This document shows positions 50,301-58,985 of a stretch of 64,000 bases of DNA, piece after piece (the first letter of the stretch is position 1; each line of letters opens with the position of its first letter). The notes beneath the pieces were generated by a model, which saw only the letters and a list, made by a program, of their open reading frames with translations, searched no databases and was not told the DNA's origin. A program made the position numbers and the translations under genes. This DNA comes from Heterocephalus glaber. Taxonomy: Eukaryota > Chordata > Mammalia > Rodentia > Bathyergidae. The stretch covers positions 5,080,248 to 5,144,247 of the forward strand of contig NW_004624848.1 in assembly GCF_000247695.1 (NCBI RefSeq). The letters are read 5' to 3'.

Positions 50301-50817
50301 TGTGAAGAATGAATGGTTAAACAATAATGTACTGACAAAATAATTATAGAAACAAAAGTTTAGATAAGAGATGCATGTAGTGTCTGGTTGTTGTCCTTCC
50401 TCTTTCCCTAAGAAAACTGCCTAACTTAGACAGGTCCTTTCCCAAACTGCTTTTACTCTGCTTTCTTGTCTTACACTGATATTCTAAATAAAAGCCTAAG
50501 GGTTATCAGCTTCAGGGTTACTCCTGGGCATCTCCCTAACACTGAATGCTGTTAGTTGAGATAGTCCCTCTGGGCCCTCTCAGAGATTGAACTAAGTCTT
50601 TTCTCTGAGTAGTCTTTTTGTTTGTTTGTTTGTTTTTTGAGACAGGGTCTCTCTTTGTAGTTCAGGCTGGCTCTGAACTCACTATGTAGCCTAGGCTGGC
50701 CTTGAACTTGAGGCGATCCTCCTGCCCCTGTCTCCTCAGTTTTGGAATTACAGGAATGTGCTACCACAGCTGGCAATCTTTTCATTCTTTGTGCCTCCAC
50801 GTTCACACACTGTGACA
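50301..50817 (+). repeat. 3' LTR of the class II provirus, carrying a B1 insertion
   Basis: Starts TGTGAAGAATGAATGG and carries the same ordered blocks as the 5' LTR, with AATAAA at 50,487-50,492. The U5 end is split by a B1 SINE and resumes at about 50,775 ('tcttttcattctttgtgcctcc...ctgtgaca'). Confidence 0.88.
50619..50774 (-). repeat. B1 SINE inserted in the 3' LTR
   Basis: A (GTTT)n tail, then 'gagacagggtctctctttgtagttcaggctgg', 'actatgtagcctaggctggccttgaac', 'cctcctgcccc' and 'ggaattacagg' is the reverse complement of B1. The flanks 'agtctttt' (50,611-50,618) and 'aatctttt' (50,775-50,782) are its target duplication with one mismatch. Confidence 0.93.
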
Positions 50818-50859
50818 TGCAATGTAGTTTTCTAAGGCATTATATATAATTTATATTTT

Positions 50860-51830
50860 CTTCATATGGACATTCCTCATACACTAAAAGTAGAACTACT
50901 ATATGATTCAGAAATCCATCCCTGAGCATATATTCAAAGGAAATAACATCAGTTCTCAGGGAGCCATCTGCATTCCTATGTTTATAGTAGCTCCATTCAC
51001 AAAAGCTAATAGAGACAACTTTGAAGTCCAACCACAAGTACAAAAAATATGGTACCTATACACTATGGAATACTATTCAGCCACAAAAGGAGTGAAACCT
51101 ATGATTTGTGATAACATGGATAAATCTAGACATCATCACATTAAATGAAATAAGACTGGTATAGAAAGATAAGCATTGTTTGATGCCACTCCTGTGGGAT
51201 CTAAGATTTCAGCTCATTAAAACTGAGAATGAAATGGTGGTTACCAGAGACTGAGGAAAGTAAGGAAGGGGAGATGTTTTGGCTTGTGTCTAGACGTCCC
51301 CTCAAAACCTCACGTGATCATAGGTGGGGAGTTTCAAAAGCAGCTGGGTTAGGGGTGTGTGAGTGTGGATTAAGGGTGTGATACAGGGATTAAAGGGCTG
51401 GATAATTAAAGCCCCACCCTGGGTATGGAAGGGGCCAATCAATAGGTTTGTAGTCTGTTTGGAATAAAATGGAAATGCAGGGTACTTCTTGCTGGTGCTT
51501 GCTGCTTGCTGCCTTCTGCCTTCTATACCATGAACTGTTGTTTCTCCTCTGTGATGCCCCTCTGTCATGTCACCCTGCTTTGGAGCCAGCCCACTGTGAC
51601 TACAAACTGGGCCAAAATAAGCCTTTCCTCCTTTAAATCTGGGTCTTGTGTATTTTGCCTCATCAACAAGAAAAGTAACTAAGAGAGGAAGGGTGGGAAA
51701 AGGTTTACCAATGGGCAGTTAAATTATACTTAGGTAGGAGTAAGAAGTTTCTGTGTTCTATTGTACAATAGGCTTTCTATAGAAACAATTATATACTGTA
51801 TATTTCAAAAAAACTAAACAAAAGGCTTAG
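50860..51830 (+). mobile_element. LINE-1 3' region, split by an LTR
   Basis: 'cctatacactatggaatactattcagccacaaaagg', 'gataacatggataaatctag' and 'ggttaccagagactgagg' are standard L1 text from the end of ORF2 and the 3' UTR. After the MaLR LTR (51,275-51,685), 'accaatgggcagttaaattatac', 'tctattgtacaatagg' and 'atatactgtatatttcaaaa' continue the same 3' UTR to its A-rich end. Confidence 0.85.
51275..51685 (+). mobile_element. ERVL-MaLR-type solo LTR inside L1
   Basis: 'tctagacgtcccctcaaaacctcacgtg', 'gtgtggattaagggtgtgatacaggg', 'ccaccctgggtatggaaggggccaatcaataggtttgtag', 'ctttggagccagcccactgtgac', 'gccaaaataagcc', 'gtattttgcctcatcaac' and 'aaaagtaactaag' form a complete MaLR LTR. Confidence 0.88.
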
Positions 51831-52039
51831 GACAATATCACCATAAAGAAATGATAAGTGTTTCAGGAGTTATATGTTTATTCTGACCTAAATATTTAAC
51901 AATCGATTATGTATCAAAACCTTAGAGTACCCTGTAAGTTTATCTAATTTAAATGTTATGTATCAGTTAAGTGCAATTAAAAATAGACTTCTTTTATTTT
52001 GTTTTACATACTCACTAAATCCAATTTTTAAAAATGAGC

Positions 52040-52440
52040 CTAGTTGTCTCAGTCAACTTCTTTGCACCTGAGACAAAATATTCGACACCGACAACTTAAA
52101 GGAGGAGAGGCTTATTTTGGCAGGTGGTCTTTAAATAACTCAGCCCATAGCCCACAGTCTCCAAGGCTGAATTGCATGGTGGAGGGGTCTGGACAGAGAA
52201 CAGATACTCAAGTCTTGATGGCCAGGAAGCAGAGGGAAAGGAGGCCTGGAAGACAGATGCGTACACGTCCAGGTCATAGCCCCGTTAACCACCTGTAACC
52301 AGGCCCTCCCTTCCTACAGCACACTTGCCTGCTGAGGTTTTCGCGGGTAGATCCATGATGAGCACAGTGGGCTCATGATCCAATCACCTCTGAAACACAG
52401 CAAGGTTTTGAGGGGACACCCCAGATCTAATCCGGAATAT
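52040..52440 (-). mobile_element. ERVL-MaLR-type LTR, antisense
   Basis: The reverse complement begins 'gatctggggtgtcccctcaaaacc' and 'cagaggtgattggatcatgag', the classic MaLR LTR start. It proceeds through 'ggccatcaagact', and ends near 'ctttaagttgtcggtgtcg' and 'gtgcaaagaagttgactgag'. Confidence 0.88.
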
Positions 52441-52689
52441 ATTTTTATTACCTAAGCAAATGATATTTAGAGAAATACTATTCTGGGAACAAAACTTAAA
52501 CCCGTTTCTTAGATTTGGGGCTTGAAATAGTTCAGTAAATTGCTTTCTACTTAAAATTTCAAAACTGATATACTAGCTACTTAAGGAAAATATTAATGAA
52601 TGCATTCAACATTCTGTCTCCTAAACACCTTTACTTTCAAAATATCCTTGAATACTTGATGAGTTGTATATTTATTTTCACTTAGCTGC

Positions 52690-53265
52690 AAGTGTCTTAA
52701 CATTTTTTTTTTAATTTCTTCAATCTCCAAGTCATTTAGCAGTGCACTTAATCACCACAGTTCCTAGAGGACTGTTTGGTCATCCTTGTGTTGCTCATTT
52801 CGTATTCAATCCCCTTTTGGCCTGAGGACAGACTGCATGATGATTCCTGTTCTTACATAGCTATCTAAGGGCATTTGTTATGGACCCAAATGTGGTCTTT
52901 CTTGGTGAATGTTTCATGCAATCTTTAGAAACATATTCTTCTTTGGGAGAGTCTTGTTTAAATATTCTATAAATATTAGCTAGATTCTTTAAATATTCTA
53001 TAAATATTAGTTAGAGCAGGTCCACTATAGATTCACTAACTTCCTGCCTGCTTGATCTATCACTTACTGGAAAGAAATTGTAGAAAACTCAATCATAATA
53101 ATGGATTTGCCTGTTCTTTCTGATTCTTTTTTCAGTTGGTGTCTCACATATCTTGATACTATGTACACATTAAGAGTTGTAACATCGTTTTGAAGAATTG
53201 ATCACCTTTTACATGTCATGGCCCTCTTGTACTCACTCTCACTTTTGTCACTTGATGTTAGCATA
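52690..53265 (-). mobile_element. Old LINE-1 fragment, antisense
   Basis: 'tttgttatggacccaaatgtggtctttcttggtgaatgtttcatgcaatc', 'aatattctataaatattag' and 'tgatctatcacttactgg' are antisense L1 ORF2 endonuclease text. A ~25-base piece ('ttaaatattctataaatattag' plus flank) is present twice in tandem at about 52,958-53,014, a local duplication. Confidence 0.65.
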
Positions 53266-53270
53266 GTACA

Positions 53271-53533
53271 TCTTTTTTTTGAAATTTATATATTAATTGG
53301 TACATTTTAGGTATACAATATGTTTACATTTATCACTGGGTGCTTGTACCTGTACATGAAATATCTTAGCTCTTATTTTTTCCCCATTCCCTGTGCGGCC
53401 TTCACCCCCTCCACCCTTCCCTATTTACACAGATTTTGTTTCCTTTTTTTTCCTTTTCTCATAATTTTTCCTTTCCCTTCTTCCCTTTCCCCTTCCTCCC
53501 ACCACCCGTACCCCTTTGGACCTTTTCCTGTTT
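53271..53533 (-). repeat. G-rich, A-tailed retroposon, copy 2
   Basis: Same body and ends as copy 1 at 36.2 kb: a poly(T) start, 'ttaattggtacattttaggtatacaatatg', 'cttattttttccccattccctg', C/T-rich tracts, ending 'cccctttggaccttttcctgtttc'. It sits at the edge of the antisense L1. Confidence 0.85.
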
Positions 53534-53929
53534 CAGATTCTCTTTAGTTTTAACTGGTCTGAGATTTTGTATTCAAATTGGTTGAGTGTACTAGCGGTTT
53601 CTCAAGGCTTTGCCTGACCTTCGTCACTGAGGAAGTTGTCGGGATTCCTGGAAGTAAGTCTACGAAGTGCTGGGGTGGCACACAAACAGACGTCTCAGAA
53701 AACTCTCCCAGTCTATTGTCTGCCTTTGGCAGTGATTCACACAGATGATTCAGGCGTCCCCTCCTATCAGCTCATAGGTGTAAAGGCTTTTAATTCAGGA
53801 GCACTGGGGTCAGATGTTATTCTGTTTTCAGATTTCTGGTGTGTGGTTTACCTGTGACTTAAATTCTCAGATGTTTTCTAGATGAGTCACTGTTTCACTT
53901 GGTGCAGCTTTTACCTTGGTATAAATAAA
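53534..53929. other. Spacer between inverted G-rich copies
   Basis: No gene. The 73-codon frame at 53,636-53,857 has no recognisable family. Confidence 0.4.
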
Positions 53930-54150
53930 GGGAGGGCTAGGGGAAAGGATAGAAGGAAATGGGATTAATATGAGAAAATGGAAAAATAGGAATAAAATCT
54001 TTGTAAATAGGGAGGAATGGAGAGGTTGAAGGGAGGGCTGGGCAAGGATGAAAAATAAGAACCAAGAGAGACTATGTAAAGGTGTAAATTTCCAATGATA
54101 AATGTCATTATACTGTATACCTAAAATGTACCATTGATTAGAATGATAAT
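53930..54150 (+). repeat. G-rich, A-tailed retroposon, copy 3
   Basis: 'gggagggctaggggaaaggatag', 'gtaaatagggaggaatggag', 'aaaataagaaccaagag' and 'tgtatacctaaaatgtaccattgatt' match copy 4 in order. Its A tail is lost, and it runs straight into copy 4 head to tail. Confidence 0.82.
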
Positions 54151-54415
54151 GCAAAATAGGAAGAAAAGGTCCAAAGGGGTAGGGGTACTGGTAGGGGCAG
54201 GGGAAAGGAAAGAAGGGAAAGGAAAAATGATGAGAAATGGAAAAAATGGAAATAAAGGCTTTGTAAATAGGGAAGGGTGGAGGGGGTGAAGGGAGGGCTA
54301 GGAATGGGGAAAAAATAAGAACCAAGATGCGTTATGTAAAGGTACTATTCCCAATGAGAAATGTAATTGTGTTGTATACCTACAATGTACCAATAAAAGA
54401 ATTAAAAAAAAAAAA
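54151..54415 (+). repeat. G-rich, A-tailed retroposon, copy 4
   Basis: The most complete copy. It starts 'aaaataggaagaaaaggtccaaagggg', has a G/A-rich body and 'gggaagggtggaggggg', and ends 'gttgtatacctacaatgtaccaataaaag' with a poly(A) tail at about 54,399-54,415. A 152-codon frame read backward through copies 3 and 4 (53,867-54,325) is a by-product of the stop-poor C/T-rich strand. Confidence 0.88.
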
Positions 54416-54704
54416 GAGTAAAGACTTTGAAGTTCTTTACACAACTGAGCTACAATTGGAATCATAAAATACACTATCCCCTCCCCCCCCTTGATCAGCT
54501 CATGTCTCAACTATGGTTAAAATTCTATTCTTAGAAAAAAGAAACTGTTCATATATCACCTCATGAACAGAGCAGATCTCACTTGACAGTTGTGGTGGCA
54601 CCTGACCAAATTCTCATAAACAGTCACATGAATAATCACAGTCAGCCAGCCTAGATTTTTTCTTATCATTGGATCTGTGGCATGTTTAGGTTTTTTTTAA
54701 TGCT
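54416..54704. other. Unassigned sequence
   Basis: No gene or repeat named here. Confidence 0.4.
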
Positions 54705-54790
54705 TCTTTTTTTTTTCCAGTACCAGGGATTGAACTCAGGACCTTGCACTTGCCAGGCAGGCATGGCACAACTGAGCTACATCCCTGGCC
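54705..54790 (-). repeat. ID-family SINE
   Basis: A poly(T) tail, 'ccagtaccagggattgaactcaggaccttgcacttgcc', 'gcacaactgagctacatccctggcc'. It is one of the best preserved ID copies here. Confidence 0.93.
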
Positions 54791-57049
54791 CCTTGACAAA
54801 TTTTAATACAAATCCTGCTACTTCCTCTACCTTGAATCAGGAATGAATCTCCATAATTACTTCTTGGGTTCAAGCCCTTTCATTTATTCTTTGTTCACTG
54901 CATCACCATCCTTTGTAATTACATTCTGGATTTATTTACTTGCAATGTTTTGTGCTGTCTGTGGACCATTTATGATGAACAGAGGCTGAACAATGTTGAT
55001 TGTTCTCATTCTAATGTTCCTATTTGAAACTCAATATTTGGTACTCCATGGCTAGGTAACTTGGAAATGCTTCTTATTGTCTCTGATACTCATCAGTTTT
55101 TGTTCCCACTTTTGTACTTGGGCTATCTTCTACCTCACACGATTCTCTTAAGGATTAAATGAAACAACAGGATAGAATAACCACTCACTCAGTGAATGCT
55201 GATCGTCTTTTATTTTTTTAGTAAAAAAAAAAAAAAATCAAAGCATTAAGAGCTTATGTTTCCTTTCATTATTCTCTTGTTTCTGCTTTGTTACAAATAA
55301 TGCTGTAAAGTACTATATAGTTCATCCTGCCTTTTTCTATTTGAACCAATAATTGTAGTAAAAATACTTAACATGAATTAATTTGAGTAAAACAATTTAA
55401 TATTTATTTTTTGTGGCAAAACTTCTCTTGTACAGTTAGATTTTATATGTAGTATAATACATATACAACAAAAACATCCCACGGATAATATTGTAGATAC
55501 TCTTTCAATTTGTTTTCATTTAGACTGTACACACACATATTTAGCGTGTTCTGTGTGAACTATTTGTTCAAAATTCTGTATTAGTTATAAATTTGAATCA
55601 CTTATTGTACCCCATGTAAAATAATGAGATATTTGAGGGCAGCTATGCTTCAAATGATACAGCATAATTGATCACAGCCGAGCTTCCCAGACATGGCCCT
55701 GGAGAATAGTACTCTTGTAACAACCACTCATGCAAGATCTGAAAGCTCTACCTCTACCAGCCAAGTGACTTTGAGAACATGCAAAAAGTGAAATGACCAG
55801 GAATTACATCGCCAGAAATGTTTCATTATCCTCGTGGAATGGAATTTATAATGAAGGCAAAACCCAGAGCTCTGCATGTTTTCTTCATTATTAATATGAA
55901 TGAGACAAGAAGAAAGGCAAATTTATCTTAGTAATACAGTACTAGGGCCACTGAAATTATTTCTGAAACATCCTGCAGGTAGATGTTTGATAGTTTTGAC
56001 TTAATAAGTTGTGAAATTGTGTAGTTACTGCTACAATGTATTTTCCACTTAATTTTCCATTACTGATTATTCTATTTATCAGGAATCATGTTATAAATCT
56101 GAGAACTCTACGAGTTAGAATCCTTAAGCATTTCTTAGTAATATTTCTGAAATACTACATACTAAGCATGCAAAGCCATCTTTAATCATCTCCACGTTAT
56201 AAAGAAAACTGACTCAGGTCAGTAATCAACATGATTTAATGTTTTATTCAAGACACATGTGAGAATAAATTATTTGTACTTTAATCAAAATAATTCACAA
56301 ATTGCATTTTATTTCCTGTATTTTAAAGTTAATATTTATTATTGTTCATGAATTCCCAAACATTGCCATTGTTTGGATAGAAATTCAATGCTTGAAGTTC
56401 TCTAGTCTACAAAATGCTAGTGTAACATATTACCTTATTAATCATTTAATGCAGTTTAAGTAGATATTCCATCAGCTTTCTAGATATTTTCCTTGGGGTT
56501 TTTATTTAGTTTTTAAATTAAATTGAAAGTTTTGAACTTCTTACAACAAAAGAGGCTAATTGTTACGGAAGGTTACTTTTACTCAAAGCACACATTCTTA
56601 TATAGTGGCAGCTCTTTAATAAGGAGATAAAAGTCAAAGCTTATAGTGGAAAATCTACTGGAAAGAGTATCTGGTAAAATCACAGTCAAGTAGGTTTTGT
56701 TCCTGGTTGACTTGCTGGTTATTTTTGTTGTAATTCCTTTAACTCTGAAAATGGCTTTACCATGATTCTTTCAGTGTTTTTTCTGTAGTAAGTTATACAA
56801 TTCCCAAGATTCATAAAATATGAAGGAAAGTCATGTCATAATAATATAACAAGTGTAAGAGTTGATTTAGATAAACATAAATGAAGTATAATGTTAAATA
56901 TTTGTGCTGATAGCTGATAGTCATGATGGAAAATATCCTTGGAGATTAGTTTGACATTTTTCCTTCACAAAATCAAATGAGTGTGGTGAGTATCTATTGA
57001 GTAGATTCAAGATATTTTTAATATATTGGTAAGCCCTTTTGGGGGCATA
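54791..57049. other. Unassigned AT-rich sequence; possible MIR scrap
   Basis: No gene. The stretch 55,130-55,200 ('ctcacacgattctcttaaggattaaatgaaacaac') resembles the MIR 3' part. The rest is AT-rich with no long frames. Confidence 0.4.
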
Positions 57050-58985
57050 TTAAAATGGTTAAAAACTATTCAATATTTCTAGAAATTTTAACAGTATCAT
57101 TCACAATAGCATCAAGAAAAGTTAAATACTTAGGAATTGACCTAACCAAGGAAATGAAAGACCTCTATAATGAAAACTACGGAACTCTGAAAAAGGAGAT
57201 TTTAAAAAAGTCACTAGAAAATGGAAAGATGTCCCCTGCTCCACACAGGCAGAAGCAATACTGCCAGAATGGCCATATAATCTAAATTGATACTGGTTTC
57301 CCTGACAACAAGACCTAAGCAGGAACTAATCAGCCTTGAAATCTAGAGATCGAAAGCCCAGCCTCATTGAGCCTCCTCCAGGCTTACCTGGTTGCCCAAG
57401 TGGCCATTGAGCAGGAGAATAGCAAGGTGTGATCTGCATTACACTGGCCATTGCCAGGTAACAACTAGGTAGGGCTTGCTTTCCTCATAGGTCATATTTC
57501 TGGGAAGCAAGATACATACACTTAATGCAATTACAAATTACAAATGCAAATACAACCGGTATTACTTATGGAACTAGAAAAAATATGGAACCAATAGAGG
57601 CCCACAATAGTAAAAGCAATCCTGGGAAAACAACAACAAAAGAAATGCCATCAAAATATGTATTTCAAGTAATACTACAAAGCTACAATGATTTACCAAA
57701 AACAGCAAAGTACTGGCATCAAAACAGACAATGGAACAGAATAGAGGATGAAGAAACCTTCCTAGGCACACTAAGCCATGTGATTGATCTTTGATAAAAG
57801 GACCTTTAATTTATGCCAGAGGAGAAGATGGTCTGTTTACCAAATGGAGCTGGGAAATCTGGTTACACACACTCGGAAGGTGGAATCTAGACCTTTATCT
57901 ATCACCAGCAGCAAAATACAACGAAAGTGGTCAAAGACAGAGACATTAAAACAGAAACAGTCTTCTAGAAGACAAAATAGGTAAAACTCTTGAAGATACA
58001 GGTATGGGAAAGGACTTTCTAAACAGAACCTCAATTGTACAAGAAATAGCACCAAGAATCAACAAATGTGATTATATCATGTTAAAAAGCTGCACAGCAA
58101 AGCAAAATGTCAAAAGCATAAAGAATGGAAAAAACAGACAGAATGGGAAAAACTTTTGGCCAGATACTCTTCTGATGCAGGTGTAACATCTAGAATCTAG
58201 AAAGAACTGAAAAAAACAAAAATCACCCCTCCCCAAATCAAAGACCCCGTCAAGAAACAAGGGAACTGAAATGAATAGAAATTTCTCAGAAGAAGAATAA
58301 ATACATGAAAAAAATCTCATTATATTTGTCCAGCAGAAAAATGAAATTAAAACAACATTGGGGTTTTAGCTTACCCCACAAAGAATGGCTATCATCAAAA
58401 GAACAATAACAAATTCTGGGGAGGCTGCAGGGGCATGAGAGGTAAGACAGCCCTTCTACATTGTTGGTTGGAAGGCCAACTGGTACACCCAACTCTGGAA
58501 ACTAGTACGGAGAGTGCTCAAAAACTAAACTGGAAATTCCACTCCCCTTCTCAATATTTTCTCAAAACAGTTAAAGACATCATACCACAGTGATACATGC
58601 ATGGCCATGTTTATAGCAGCACAGCTCATCATAGCTAATGCTTGAAGCAGTCTATCTGTCTTCAACAGATAATCAGAAAAAGAAAATGTGCATTTAAATA
58701 TACTGGATTTCTACCCTGTCATAGAGAAGGTAATTTGTAAGAAAATAGGTGCACTTTGAGATTATACAGTTAAATAAATCAGATCCACATACTTAAATAT
58801 CACATAATTTCTCTTATATGAGAAGTCCAAAGTATAATTTAAAAACCAAAAGATAAGCAGTGGGAACCAAGGAAATAGATCAAATTAAGACACACTGAGT
58901 ACATGTACCTACCCCTAAGACGAACGAAAATATTATATACTACAAACGTGTACTGATAAAAAATTTAAAAAAGAAAATGTCACTT
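57050..58985 (+). mobile_element. LINE-1 3' half, sense, 5'-truncated
   Basis: ORF2 text after the [12 protein letters not shown] at about 57,125-57,155, then the 'tggcatcaaaacagacaatggaacagaatag' block (57,712-57,742) and 'ggaaaggactttctaaacagaacc' (58,007-58,030). 'gttaaaaagctgcacagcaaagc', 'aatttctcagaagaagaa', 'catggccatgtttatagcagcacagctca' and the 3' UTR follow, to 'gtgtactgataaaaaatttaaaa'. Frames are broken. It lacks the 5' 60-70 percent of an L1, as is usual for truncated insertions. Confidence 0.88.
57292..57525. mobile_element. Unidentified ~235-bp insertion inside L1
   Basis: L1 ORF2 text is continuous to about 'ctgccagaatggccatataatctaaattgata' and resumes at about 'aattacaaattacaaatgcaaatacaac'. 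The interval is GC-richer and not L1. It has no A tail and no obvious inverted or TG/CA ends, so I cannot class it. Confidence 0.45.

Larger units (their letters stand above)
45973..50817 (+). mobile_element. Class II (ERVK/betaretrovirus-like) endogenous provirus, deleted
   Basis: Two related LTRs (45,973-46,338 and 50,301-50,817, the latter enlarged by a SINE) bracket gag, integrase and env remnants in the right order and orientation. Flanking hexamers TGTAAT (45,967-45,972) and TGCAAT (50,818-50,823) differ at one base and fit the 6-bp duplication typical of class II ERVs. At under 5 kb it is shorter than a complete provirus; most of pro and RT is missing or unreadable between about 47,700 and 48,950. 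Every coding part has stops, so no protein or particle can be made. I could not identify the tRNA primer-binding site, which should lie just after 46,338. Confidence 0.9.

Noticed and set aside
53867..54325. 152-codon minus-strand open frame, the longest in the window
   Set aside because: It runs antisense through the tandem G-rich retroposon copies. The C/T-rich strand has few stops, and the peptide is a low-complexity Pro/Phe/Ser repeat.
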